DNA of 64,000 bases from Hydractinia symbiolongicarpus (GCF_029227915.1 NC_079877.1:1488001-1552000); one strand, 5' to 3'; shown: positions 1 to 12,289, counted from the first letter of the stretch. Made by a program: numbers and translations. The notes: generated from the sequence alone by a model not told the origin.

Positions 1-322
1 GGATATTTTTCTGATATTACTAGATTACATCGCTCTTAACAGTGAAACGATTGAAAGTGGGACTTAATTGAACCGATTTTGGACTGTGACCTTATAAGTG
101 TGATAAGTGAGACAATTGGACTCCAAGAAGTAACATTCTTCTTAATTTGACATGATTGCCGAAACTCAGCGATTACACTGGGTGCTGTGGTAGCGCTTCA
201 TTTAAAAATTAAGAAAAGAAAGTCATTTTTTACTGTGGGACCAATCCTGGCCGTTAGCACGCGCTGAATGAATAGGAACAGTTTCCAAAACTACATTTGG
301 TTGACTTTCTAGCGGTATAAAT

Positions 323-372
323 CCGTTTGAGTTACAACGGTTGCGTCACATATTCGTACCAACATGTATTTA
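323..372 (+). repeat. Conserved box of the monomer (example copy)
   Basis: The segment from 'ccgtttgagttac' through 'ggttgcgtcacatattcg' to 'aacatgtattta' is among the least variable parts of the unit. Most classes differ here only by ttgcgtcac/ttgggtcac, taccaac/tgccaac/tactaac, or tgtattta/tgtgttta. In many copies it contains the dyad CCGTT-8 nt-AACGG (here 323-340) and the palindrome ACATGT. Conserved patches in satellites sometimes mark sites bound by a centromere or heterochromatin protein. That role is inference only here. Confidence 0.6.
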
Positions 373-388
373 GCGATCGTGTTCGAAT
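373..388 (+). repeat. Switch box that defines monomer class (example, class B)
   Basis: Directly after the conserved box comes a roughly 16-base stretch that differs sharply between classes (gcgatatttttctga, gcgatcgtgttcg, catatttttttccga, gccatatttttctca, gcgatagtgttcgga, ggtattttttttcga and others) and then returns abruptly to the common 'tattacta'. Apart from point variants, a small fixed set of alternatives is used, so the box works as a barcode for each monomer. It is the basis of the class letters used in this annotation. Confidence 0.75.
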
Positions 389-411
389 ATTACTAGGTTG
401 CATCGCTTTTA

Positions 412-431
412 ACAGTGAAACGTTTCACTGT
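412..431 (+). repeat. 20-bp perfect palindrome of class B monomers
   Basis: ACAGTGAAACGTTTCACTGT equals its own reverse complement. It arises where class B reads 'cgtttcactg' while most other classes read 'cgattgactg' or 'cgtttgactg'; those keep only the outer ACAGT..ACTGT arms or carry a mismatch. I found the perfect form starting at 412, 2276, 3768, 7123, 11221, 14574, 17183, 23144, 26496, 27987, 29478, 33203, 34694, 36185, 36558, 38793, 46243, 47734, 48853, 49226 and 51461. None occurs after 51,480. The copy near 15,690 reads 'cgttttactg', which breaks the symmetry. Confidence 0.92.
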
Positions 432-776
432 GGGACTTAATTGAACTGATTGTGGACTTTGACCTTATAAATGTGATGAATAAGCCAGTTTGACTACAAG
501 AAATAACGTTGTTCTTAACCTGACATGATTGCTGGAACTCAGCGATTACACTGGGCGCTGTTGTAGAGCTTTATTTAAAAATTAAGATAAATAAGTCATT
601 TTTTACTGTGGGACCAATCCTAGCCGTTAGTTCGCGTTGAAGAAGTTGAGACAGTTTCCAAAACTACATTTCATTGACTTTGTAACGGTGTCAATCCGTT
701 TCAGTTACAGCGGTTGCGTCACATATTCGTGCCAACATGTGTTTACATATTTTTTCCCGATATTACTAAGTTGTAT

Positions 777-1149
777 CGCTTTTAACAATGAAACGATTGA
801 CTGTGGGACTTAATTGAACTCATTCTGGACTGTGACCTGATAAATGTAATAAATGAGAAAATTGGTCCCCAAGGAATAACATTTTTCTTAATTTGACGTG
901 ATTGCCGGAACTCAGTGATTGCACTGGGCGCTGTGGTAGCGCTTCATTTAAAAATTAAGATAAATACGTTATTTTTTACTGTGGGACCAATTCTGGCCGT
1001 TAGTTCGCGCTGAAGAAATAGAGACTGTTTCAAAAACTATATTTCATTGAATTTCTACCGGTATCAATCCGATTGAGTTACAACGGTTGCGTCACATATT
1101 CGTACCAACATGTATTTAGCGATATTTTTCTGATATTACTAGGTTGCAT
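777..1149 (+). repeat. Representative satellite monomer (class C head)
   Basis: This is one full 373-bp unit counted from anchor to anchor, given as a reference copy. I counted 137 G+C (36.7%) and 16 CpG sites in it; base composition alone would predict about 12.6 CpG. It has no open frame worth calling. A second 'actgtggga' lies about 180 bases after the first within the unit, but the flanks of the two do not align convincingly, so I do not claim that the monomer is an ancient dimer. Confidence 0.9.
918..932 (+). repeat. Short inverted repeat GCGCT-gtggt-AGCGC (example)
   Basis: Five-base arms flank a five-base loop in the 'gggcgctgtggtagcgctt' segment of most A, C, D and F monomers. Many B monomers read 'gcgctgttgtagagc' and others read 'gtgctgtggtagcgc', which break or weaken the stem. 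The arms are too short to claim function, and the dyad is not conserved across all classes. Confidence 0.5.
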
Positions 1150-1864
1150 CGCTTTTAACAGTGAAACGATTGACTGTGGGACTTAATGAACTAACTTTGG
1201 ACTGTGACCTGATAAATGTGATAAATGAGACAATTGGACCCCAAGAAATAACATTCTTCTTCATTTGACGTGATTACCGGAACTCAGTGATTGCACTGGG
1301 CGCTGTGATAGCGCTTCATTTAAAAATTTAGATAAATAAGTCATTTCTTACTTTGGGACCAATCCTGGCCGTTAGCACGCGCTGAATAAATAGGAACAGT
1401 TTCCAAAACTACGTTTCATTGACTTTCTCGCGGCATAAATCCGTTTGAGTTACAGCGGTTGCGTCACATATTTGTGCCAACATGTGTTTAGATATTTTTT
1501 TCCGATATTACTAAGTTGTATCGCTTTTAACAGTGAAACGATTGACTGTGAGACTTAATTGAACTGATTGTGGACTTTGACCTTATAAATGTGATAAATA
1601 AACCAGTTTGACTACAAGAAATAACGTTGTTCTTAATTTGATATGATTGCTGGAACTCAGCGATTACACTGAGCGCTGTGGTAGCGCTTTATTTAAAAAT
1701 TAAGATAAATAAATCAATTTTTACTGTGGGATCAATCCTAGCCGTTAGTTCGCGCTGAAGAAGTAGAGACAGTTTCCAAAACTACACTTCATTGACTTTC
1801 TAACGGTGTCAATCCGTTTGAGTTACAGCGGTTGCGTCACAAATTCGTGCCAACATGTATTTAG

Positions 1865-3356
1865 GGATATTTTTCTGATATTACTAGGTTACATCGCTCT
1901 TAACAGTGAAACGATTGAAAGTGGGACTTAATTGAACCGATTTTGGACTGTGACCTTATAAGTGTGATAAGTGAGACAATTGGACTCCAAGAAGTAACAT
2001 TCTTCTTAATTTGACATGATTGCCGAAACTCAGCGATTACACTGGGTGCTGTGGTAGCGCTTCATTTAAAAATTAAGAAAAGAAAGTCATTTTTTACTGT
2101 GGGACCAATCCTGGCCGTTAGCACGCGCTGAATGAATAGGAACAGTTTCCAAAACTACATTTGGTTGACTTTCTAGCGGTATAAATCCGTTTGAGTTACA
2201 ACGGTTGCGTCACATATTCGTACCAACATGTATTTAGCGATCGTGTTCGGATATTACTAGGTTGCATCGCTTTTAACAGTGAAACGTTTCACTGTGGGAC
2301 TTAATTGAACTGATTGTGGACTTTGACCTTATAAATGTGATAATTATGCCAGTTTGACTACAAGAAATAAAGTTGTGCTTAATTTGACATGCTTGCTGAA
2401 ACTCAGCGATTACACTGGGTGCTGTGGTGGCGCTTCATTTAAAAATTAAGAAAAGAAAGTCATTTTTTACTGTGGGACCAATCCTGGCCGTTAACAGGCG
2501 CTGAATGAATAGGAACAGCTTCCAAAACTACATTTGGTTGACTTTCTAGCGGTATAAATCCGATTGAGTTACAACGGTTGCGTCACATATTCGTAACAAA
2601 CATGTATTTAGCGATGTTTTTCTGATATTACTAGGTTGCATCGCTTTTAACAGTGAAACGATTGACTGTGGGACTTAATGAACTAACTGTGGGCTGTGAC
2701 CTGATAAATGTAATAAATGAGACAATTGGACCCCAAGGAATAACATTTTTCTTAATTTGACGTGATTGCCGGAACTGAGTGATTGCACTGGGCGCTGTGG
2801 TAGCGCTTCATTTAAAAATTTAGAATAATAAGTCATTCTTTACCGTGGGACGAATCCTAGCCGTTATTGCGCGCTGAAGAAATAGCGACAGTTTCAAAAA
2901 CCACATTTCATTGATTTTCTAACGGTGTCAATCCGTTTGAGTTACAACAGTTGCGTCACATATTCGTACCAACATGTATTTAGCGATAGTGTTTGGATAT
3001 TACTAGGATGCATCGATTTTAACAGTGAACCGTTTGAATGTAGGACTTAATTGAACAGATTGTGGACTTTGACCTTATAAATGTGATAAATAAGCCAGTT
3101 TGACTACTAGAAATAACGTTGTTCTTAATTTGACATGATTGCTGGAACTCAGCGATTACACTGGGCGCTGTGGTAACTCTTTATTTAAAAATTAAGATAA
3201 ATAAATCAATTTTTACTGTGGGACCAATCCTAGCCGTTAGTTCGCGCTGAAGAAGTAGAGACAGTTTCCAAAACTACACTTCATTGACTTTCTAACGGTG
3301 TCAATCCGTTTGAGTTACAGCGGTTGCGTCACAAATTCGTGCCAACATGTATTTAG
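1865..3356 (+). repeat. Four-monomer block A1-B-A-E
   Basis: Anchors are at 1895, 2268, 2642 and 3014. The first one and a third monomers copy the start of the window at an offset of 1,864 and then diverge near 2,343 ('gataattatgcc'). The fourth monomer reads 'cgatttt' instead of 'cgctttt'. No gene is visible. Confidence 0.82.
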
Positions 3357-6300
3357 GGATATTTTTCTGATATTACTAGATTACATCGCTCTTAACAGTG
3401 AAACGATTGAAAGTGGGACTTAATTGAACCGATTTTGGACTGTGACCTTATAAGTGTGATAAGTGAGACAATTGGACTCCAAGAAGTAACATTCTTCTTA
3501 ATTTGACATGATTGCCGAAACTCAGCGATTACACTGGGTGCTGTGGTAGCGCTTCATTTAAAAATTAAGAAAAGAAAGTCATTTTTTACTGTGGGACCAA
3601 TCCTGGCCGTTAGCACGCGCTGAATGAATAGGAACAGTTTCCAAAACTACATTTGGTTGACTTTCTAGCGGTATAAATCCGTTTGAGTTACAACGGTTGC
3701 GTCACATATTCGTACCAACATGTATTTAGCGATCGTGTTCGAATATTACTAGGTTGCATCGCTTTTAACAGTGAAACGTTTCACTGTGGGACTTAATTGA
3801 ACTGATTGTGGACTTTGACCTTATAAATGTGATGAATAAGCCAGTTTGACTACAAGAAATAACGTTGTTCTTAACCTGACATGATTGCTGGAACTCAGCG
3901 ATTTCACTGGGCGCTGTTGTAGAGCTTTATTTAAAAATTAAGATAAATAAGTCATTTTTTACTGTGGGACCAATCCTAGCCGTTAGTTCGCGTTGAAGAA
4001 GTTGAGACAGTTTCCAAAACTACATTTCATTGACTTTGTAACGGTGTCAATCCGTTTCAGTTACAGCGGTTGCGTCACATATTCGTGCCAACATGTGTTT
4101 ACATATTTTTTCCCGATATTACTAAGTTGTATCGCTTTTAACAATGAAACGATTGACTGTGGGACTTAATTGAACTCATTCTGGACTGTGACCTGATAAA
4201 TGTAATAAATGAGAAAATTGGTCCCCAAGGAATAACATTTTTCTTAATTTGACGTGATTGCCGGAACTCAGTGATTGCACTGGGCGCTGTGGTAGCGCTT
4301 CATTTAAAAATTAAGATAAATACGTTATTTTTTACTGTGGGACCAATTCTGGCCGTTAGTTCGCGCTGAAGAAATAGAGACTGTTTCAAAAACTACATTT
4401 CATTGAATTTCTAGCGGTATCAATCCGATTGAGTTACAACGGTTGCGTCACATATTCGTACCAACATGTATTTAGCGATATTTTTCTGATATTACTAGGT
4501 TGCATCGCTTTTAACAGTGAAACGATTGACTGTGGGACTTAATGAACTAACTGTGGGCTGTGACCTGATAAATGTAATAAATGAGACAATTGGACCCCAA
4601 GGAATAACATTTTTCTTAATTTGACGTGATTGCCGGAACTCAGTGATTGCACTGGGCGCTGTTGTAGAGCTTTATTTAAAAATTAAGATAAATAAGTCAT
4701 TTTTTACTGTGGGACCAATCCTAGCCGTTAGTTCGCGTTGAAGAAGTTGAGACAGTTTCCAAAACTACATTTCATTGACTTTGTAACGGTGTCAATCCGT
4801 TTCAGTTACAGCGGTTGCGTCACATATTCGTGCCAACATGTGTTTACATATTTTTTCCCGATATTACTAAGTTGTATCGCTTTTAACAATGAAACGATTG
4901 ACTGTGGGACTTAATTGAACTCATTCTGGACTGTGACCTGATAAATGTAATAAATGAGAAAATTGGTCCCCAAGGAATAACATTTTTCTTAATTTGACGT
5001 GATTGCCGGAACTCAGTGATTGCACTGGGCGCTGTGGTAGCGCTTCATTTAAAAATTAAGATAAATACGTTATTTTTTACTGTGGGACCAATTCTGGCCG
5101 TTAGTTCGCGCTGAAGAAATAGAGACTGTTTCAAAAACTACATTTCATTGAATTTCTAGCGGTATCAATCCGATTGAGTTACAACGGTTGCGTCACATAT
5201 TCGTACCAACATGTATTTAGCGATATTTTTGTGATATTACTAGGTTGCATCGCTTTTAACAGTGAAACGATTGACTGTGGGACTTAATGAACTAACTGTG
5301 GGCTGTGACCTGATAAATGTAATAAATGAGACAATTGGACCCCAAGGAATAACATTTTTCTTAATTTGACGTGATTGCCGGAACTCAGTGATTGCACTGG
5401 GCGCTGTGGTAGCGCTTCATTTAAAAATTTAGATAAATAAGTCATTCCTTGAAGGTGGGACGAATCCTAGCCGTTATCGCGCGCTGAAGAAATAGCGACA
5501 GTTTCAAAAACAACATTTCATTGATTTTCTAACGGTATCAGTCCGTTTGAGTTACAACGGTTGGGTCACATATTCGTACTAACATGTATTTAGCCATATT
5601 TTTCTCATATTACTAGGTTGCATCGCTTTTAACAGTGAAACGATTGACTGTGGGACTTAATGAACTAACTTTGGACTGTGATCTGATAAATGTGATAAAT
5701 GAGACAATTGGACCCCAAGAAATAACATTCGTCTTAATTTGACGTGATTGCCGGAACTCAGTGATTGCACTGGGAGCTGTGATAGCGCTTCATTTAAAAA
5801 TTTAGATAAATAAGTCATTTTTTACTGTGGGACCAATCCTCGCCGTTAGCACGCGCTGAATAAATAGGAACAGTTTCCAAAACTACATTTCATTGACCTT
5901 CTAGTGGCATAAATCCGTTTGAGTTACAGCGGTTGCGTCACATATTCGTGCCAACATGTGTTTAGATACTTTTTTCCGATATTACTAAGTTGTATCGCTT
6001 TTAACAGTGAAACGATTGACTGTGGGACTTAATTGAACTCATTCTGGACTGTGACCTTATAAGTGTGATAAGTGAGACAATTGGACTCCAAGAAGTAACA
6101 TTCTTCTTAATTTGACATGATTGCGGAAACTCAGCGATTACACTGGGTGCTGTGGTAGCGCTTCATTTAAAAATATAGATAAATAAGTCATTCTTTACCG
6201 TGGGACGAATCCTAGCCGTTATCGCGCGCTGAAGAGATAGCGACAGTTTCAAAAACCACATTTCATTGATTTTCTAACGGTATCAGTCCGTTTGAGTTAG

Positions 6301-6711
6301 AACAGTTGCGTCACATATTCGTACCAACATGTATTTAGCGATAGTGTTTGGATATTACTAGGATGCATCGATTTTAACAGTGAAACGTTTGAATGTAGGA
6401 CTTAATCGAACAGATTGTGGACTTTGACCTTATAAATGTGATAAATAAGCCAGTTTGACTACAAGAAATAACGTTGTTCTTAATTTGACATGATTGCTGG
6501 AACTCAGCGATTACACTGGGCGCTGTGGTAGCTCTTTATTTAAAAATTAAGATAAATAAATCAATTTTTACTGTGGGACCAATCCTAGCCGTTAGTTCGC
6601 GCTGAAGAAGTAGAGACAGTTTCCAAAATTACACTTCATTGACTTTCTAACGGTGTCAATCCGTTTCAGTTACAGCGGTTGCGTCACAAATTCGTGCCAA
6701 CATGTATTTAG
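3357..6711 (+). repeat. Nine-monomer block A1-B-C-A-C-A-D-F-E
   Basis: It starts with the same 'ggatatttttctgatatt' seen at 1, 1,865 and 6,712. Its A1-B-C-A lead matches 1-1,190 at an offset of 3,356 and 6,712 onward at an offset of 3,355. It is longer than the first block because it contains an internal dimer duplication (C-A, C-A). No gene is visible. Confidence 0.85.
3911..5400 (+). repeat. Tandem dimer duplication, 745-bp unit
   Basis: The 'gcgctgttgtagagc' variant at 3,911 recurs at 4,656 (offset 745). The following C and A monomers then match closely until about 5,400, where the second copy switches to 'gcgctgtggtagcgc'. The two copies are about 3,911-4,655 and 4,656-5,400, two monomers each. 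Confidence 0.8.
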
Positions 6712-9309
6712 GGATATTTTTCTGATATTACTAGATTACATCGCTCTTAACAGTGAAACGATTGAAAGTGGGACTTAATTGAACCGATTTTGGACTGTGA
6801 CCTTATAAGTGTGATAAGTGAGACAATTGGACTCCAAGAAGTAACATTCTTCTTAATTTGACATGATTGCCGAAACTCAGCGATTACACTGGGTGCTGTG
6901 GTAGCGCTTCATTTAAAAATTAAGAAAAGAAAGTCATTTTTTACTGTGGGACCAATCCTGGCCGTTAGCACGCGCTGAATGAATAGAAACAGTTTCCAAA
7001 ACTACATTTGGTTGACTTTCTAGCGGTATAAATCCGTTTGAGTTACAACGGTTGCGTCACATATTCGTACCAACATGTATTTAGCGATCGTGCTCGGATA
7101 TTACTAGGTTGCATCGCTTTTAACAGTGAAACGTTTCACTGTGGGACTTAATTGAACTGATTGTGGACTTTGACCTTATAAATGTGATGAATAAGCCAGT
7201 TTGACTACAAGAAATAACGTTGTTCTTAACCTGACATAATTGCTGGAACTCAGCGATTACACTGGGCGCTGTTGTAAAGCTTTATTTAAAAATTAAGATA
7301 AATAAGTCATTTTTTACTGTGGGACCAATCCTAGCCGTTAGTTCGCGTTGAAGAAGTTGAGACAGTTTCCAAAACTACGTTTCATTGACTTTGTAACGGT
7401 GTCAATCCGTTTCAGTTACAGCGGTTGCGTCACATATTCGTGCCAACATGTGTTTACATATTTTTTTCCGATATTACTAAGTTGTATCGCTTTTAACAAT
7501 GAAACGATTGACTGTGGGACTTAATTGAACTCATTTTGAACTGTGACCTGATAAATGTAATAAATGAGACAATTGGACCCCAAGGAATAACATTTTTCTT
7601 AATTTTACGTGATTGCAGGAACTCAGTGATTGCACTGGGCGCTGTGGTAGCGCTTCATTTAAAAATTAAGATAAATACGTTATTTTTTACTGTGGGACCA
7701 ATCCTGGCCGTTAGTTCGCGCTGAAGAAATAGAGACTGTTTCAAAAACTACATTTCATTGGATTTCTAGCGGTATCAATCCGATTAAGTTACAACGGTTG
7801 CGTCACATATTTGTACCAACTTGTATTTAGCGATATTTTTCTGATATTACTAGGTTGCATCGCTTTTAACAGTGAAACGATTGACTGTGGGACTTAATGA
7901 ACTAACTGTGGGCTGTGACCTGATAAATGTAATAAATGAGACAATTGGACCCCAAGGAATAACATTTTTCTTCATTTGACGTGATTGCCGGAACTCAGTG
8001 ATTGCACTGGGCGCTGTGGTAGCGCTTTATTTAAAAATTAAGATAAATAAGTTATTTTTTACTGTGGGACCAATCCTAGCCGTTAGTTCGCGCTGAAGAA
8101 ATAGAGACTGTTTCAAAAACTACATTTTATTGACTTTCTAGCGGTATCAATCCGTTTGAGTTACAAGGGTTGCGTCACATATTCGTACCAACATGTATTT
8201 AGCGATATTTTTCTGATATTACTATATTGCATCGCTTTTAACAGTAAAACGATTGACTGTGGGACGTAATGAACTAACTTTGGACTGTGACCTGATAAAT
8301 GTGATAAATGAGACAATTGCACCCCAAGAAATAACATTCTTCATAATTTGACGTGTTCGCCGGAACTCAGTGATTGCACTGGGCGCTGTGGTAGCGCTTC
8401 ATTTAAAAATTTAGATAAATAAGTCATTCTTTACAGAGGGACGAATCCTGGCCGTTAGCACGCACTGAATAAATAGGAACAGTTTCCAAAACTTCATTTC
8501 ATTGACTTTCTAGCGGCATAAATCCGTTTGAGTTACAGCGGTTGCGTCACATATTCGTGCCAACATGTGTTTAGATACTTTTTTCCGATATTACTAAGTT
8601 GTATCGCTTTTAACAGTGAAACGATTGACTGTGGGACTTGATTGAACTGATTGTGGGCTGTGACCTGATAAATGTAATAAATGAGACAATTGGACCCCAA
8701 GGAATAACATTTTTCTTAGTTTGACGTGTTTGCCGGAACTCAGTGATTGCACTGGGCGCTGTGGTAGCGCTTCATTTAAAAATTTAGATAAATAAGTCAT
8801 TCTTTACAGTGGGACGAATCCTAGCCGTTATCGCGCGCTGAAGAAATAGCGACAGTTTCAAAAACCACATTTCATTGATTTTCTAACGGTATCAGTCCGT
8901 TTGAGTTACAACGGTTGGGTCACATATTCGTACTAACATGTATTTAGCCATATTTTTCTCATATTACTAGGTTGCATCGCTTTTAACAGTGAAACGATTG
9001 ACTGTGGGACTTATTGAACTAACTTTGGACTGTGATCTGATAAATGTGATAAATGAGACAATTGGACTCCAAGAAATAACATTCGTCTTAATTTGACGTG
9101 ATTGCCGGAACTCAGTGATTGCACTGGGAGCTGTGATAGCGCTTCATTTAAAAATTTAGATAAATAAGTCATTTCTTACTGTGGGACCAATCCTGGCCGT
9201 TAGCACGCGCTGAATAAATAGGAACAGTTTCCAAAACTACATTTCATTGACTTTGTAACGGTGTCAATCCGTTTCAGTTACAGCGGTTGCGTCACATATT
9301 CGTGCCAAC
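6712..9309 (+). repeat. Seven-monomer block A1-B-C-A-A-F-D
   Basis: This is the third appearance of the A1-B-C-A lead, 3,355 bases after the second. It then continues with a different order. The A monomer at about 8,230 has 'tatattgcatcgc'. The F monomer at about 8,604 has the 'gatacttttttccga' variant box. Short open frames at 7,536-7,724 and 8,594-8,800 are incidental. No gene is visible. Confidence 0.82.
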
Positions 9310-10365
9310 ATGTGTTTAGCGATAGTGTTTGGATATTACTAGGTTGCATCGATTTTAACAGTGAAACGTTTGAATGTGGGACTTAATTGAACAGATTGTG
9401 GACTTTGACCTTATAAATGTGATAAATAAGCCAGTTTGACTACAAGAAATAACGTTGTTCTTAACCTGACATGATTGCTGGAACTCAGCGATTACACTGG
9501 GCGCTGTTGTAGAGCTTTATTTAAAAATTAAGATAAATAAGTCATTTTTTACTGTGGGACCAATCCTAGCCGTTAGTTCGCGTTGAAGAAGTAGAGACAG
9601 TTTCCAAAACTACATTTCATTGACTTTGTAACGGTGTCAATCCGTTTCACTTACAGCGGTTGCGTGACATATTCGTGCCAACATGTGTTTACATATTTTT
9701 TTCCGATATTACTAAGTTGTATCGCTTTTAACAATGAAACGATTGACTGTGGGACTTAATTGAACTCATTCTGGACTGTGACCTGATAAATGTAATAAAT
9801 GAGACAATTGGACCCAAGGAATAACATTTTTCTTAATTTGACGTGATTGCCGGAACTCAGTGATTCCACTGGGCGCTGTGGTAGCGCTTCATTTAAAAAT
9901 TAAGATAAATACGTTATTTTTTACTGTGGGACCAATCCTAGCCGTTAGTTCGCGCTGAAGAAATAGAGACTGTTTCAAAAACTACATTTCATTGAATTTC
10001 TAGCGGTATCAATCCGATTGAGTTACAACGGTTGCGTCCCATATTCGTACCAACATGTATTTAGCGATATTTTTCTGATATTACTAGGTTGCATCGCTTT
10101 TAACAGTGAAACGATTGACTGTGGGACTTAATGAACTAACTGTGGGCTTTGACCTGATAAATGTAATAAATGAGACAATTGGACCCCAAGGAATAACATT
10201 TTTCTTAATTTGACGTGATTGCCGGAAGTCAGTGATTGCACTGGGCGCTGTGGTAGCGCTTAATTTAGAAATTAGGATAAATAAGTTATTTTTTACTGTG
10301 GGACCAATCCTAGCCGTTAGTTCGCGCTGAAGAAATAGAGACTGTTTCAAAAACTACATTTCATT
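9310..10365 (+). repeat. Copy 1 of E-C-A segment (offset 2,980)
   Basis: It shares private variants with 12,290-13,345: 'gacccaagga' lacking one C, 'gtgattccactgg', and 'ccggaagtcagtg'. The offset is 2,980 bases, eight monomers. The copies diverge near 10,365, where this one continues 'cattgattttctaacgg' and the other 'cattgactttctagcgg'. Confidence 0.8.
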
Positions 10366-12289
10366 GATTTTCTAACGGTATCAGTCCGTTTGAGTTACAA
10401 CGGTTGGGTCACATATTCGTACTAACATGTATTTAGCCATATTTTTCTCATATTACTAGGTTGCATCGCTTTTAACAGTGAAACGATTGACTGTGGGACT
10501 TAATTGAACTGATTCCGGACTGTGACTTTATAAATGTTAAAAGTGAGACAATTGGACTCCAAGAAATAACATTCTTCTTAATTTGACATGATTGCTGGAA
10601 TTCACCGATTACACTGGGCGCTGTGGTAGCGCTTCATTTAAAAATTTAGATAAATAAGTCATTTCTTACTGTGGGACCAATCCTGGCCGTTAGCACGCGC
10701 TGAATAAATAGGAACAGTTTCCAAAACTACATTTCATTGACTTTCTAGCGATATAAATCCGTTTGAGTTACAACGGTTGCGTCACATATTCGTACCAACA
10801 TGTATTTAGCGATAGTGTTCGGATATTACTAGGTTGCATCGCTTTTAACAGTGAAACGTTTGACTGTGGAACTTTATTGAACTGATTGTGGACTTTGACC
10901 TAATAAATGTGATAAGTATGCCAGTTTGACTACAAGAAATAAAGTTGTGCTTAATTTGACATGATTGCCGAAACTCAGCGATTACACTGGGTGCTGTGGT
11001 AGCGCTTCATTTAAAAATTAAGAAAAGAAAGTTATTTTTTACTGTGGGACCAATCCTGGCCGTTAGCACGCGCTGAATGAATAGGAACAGCTTCCAAAAC
11101 TACATTTGGTTGACTTTCTAGCGCTATAAATCCGTTTGAGTTACAACGGTTGCGTCACATATTCGTACCAACATGTATTTAGCGATCGTGTTCGGATATT
11201 ACTAGGTTGCATCGCTTTTAACAGTGAAACGTTTCACTGTGGGACTTAATTGAACTGATTGTGGACTTTGACCTTATAAATGTAATAAATGAGAAAATTG
11301 GACTCCAAGGAATAACATTTTTCTTAATTTGACGTGATTGCCGGAACTCAGTGATTGCACTGGGCGCTGTGGTAGCGCTTCATTTAAAAATTAAGATAAA
11401 TACGTTATTTTTTACTGTGGGACCAATCCTGGCCGTTAGTTCGCGCTGAAGAAATAGAGACTGTTTCAAAAACTACATTTCATTGAATTTCTAGCGGTAT
11501 CAATCCGATTGAGTTACAACGGTTGCGTCACATATTCGCACCAACATGTATTTAGCGATATTTTTCTGATATTACTAGGTTGCATCGCTTTTATCAGTGA
11601 AACGATTGACTGTGGGACTTAATGAACTAACTGTGGGCTGTGACCTGATAAATGTAATAAATGAGACAATTGGACCCCAAGGAATAACATTTTTCTTAAT
11701 TTGACGTGATTGCCGGAACTCAGTGATTACACTGGGCGCTGTGGTAGCGCTTCATTTAAAAATTTAGATAAATAAGTCATTCTTTACAGTGGGACGAATC
11801 CTAGCCGTTATCGCGCGCTGAAGAAATAGCGACAGTTTCAAAAACCACATTTCATTGATTTTCTAACGGCATCAGTCCCTTTGAGTTACAACGGTTGCGT
11901 CACATATTCGTACCAACATGTGTTTAGCGATAGTGTTTGGATATTACTAGGTTGCATCGATTTTAACAGTGAAACGTTTGAATGTGGGACTTAATTGAAC
12001 AGATTGTGGACTTTGACCTTATAAATGTGATAAATGAGACAATTGGACCCCAAGAAATAACATTCGTCCTAATTTGACGTGATTGCCGGAACTCAGTGAT
12101 TGCACTGGGAGCTGTGATAGCGCTTCATTTAAAAATTTAGATAAATAAGTCATTTTTTACTGTGGGACCAATCCTGGCCGTTAGCACGCGCTGAATGAAT
12201 AGGAACAGTTTCCAAAACTACATTTGGTTGACTTTCTAGCGGTATAAATCCGTTTGAGTTACAACAGTTGCGTCACATATTCGTACCAA

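Larger units (their letters stand above)
1..1864 (+). repeat. Five-monomer block A1-B-C-A-F
   Basis: Monomer anchors fall at 31, 404, 777, 1150 and 1522. Bases 1 to about 1,190 recur almost unchanged at 3,357-4,546 (offset 3,356). Bases 1 to about 480 also recur at 1,865-2,345 (offset 1,864). The block holds no gene or foreign insertion. Confidence 0.85.

Noticed and set aside
343-360. CENP-B-box-like 'attcgtaccaacatgta' in the conserved box
   Set aside because: It has TTCG and the A at the right spacing but lacks the required CGGG half (ATGT instead), so it does not satisfy the mammalian CENP-B box.
451-480. TATAAA motifs ('cttataaatgtg', 'ggtataaatcc') and TCAGTT initiator-like motifs in many monomers
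   Set aside because: Short A/T-rich motifs are expected by chance at this composition and do not sit at promoter spacing. Satellite transcription is possible but not shown by the sequence.
425-615. Monomer as an ancient ~180-bp dimer (two 'actgtgggac' motifs about 178 bases apart)
   Set aside because: The flanks of the two motifs do not align, and the distances from the upstream 'cgctt' boxes differ (about 24 against about 47 bases).
8811-8822. Pol III B-box-like 'gggacgaatcc' in D-preceding monomers
   Set aside because: It matches GGTTCGANTCC at 9 of 11 positions but lacks the TT. I found no convincing A box at suitable spacing and no tRNA fold, so a SINE or tRNA origin is not supported.
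7536-10350. Open frames at 7,536-7,724 (+), 8,594-8,800 (-) and 10,084-10,350 (-)
   Set aside because: Chance stop-free stretches within single monomers; the frames are closed by stops in sister monomers.
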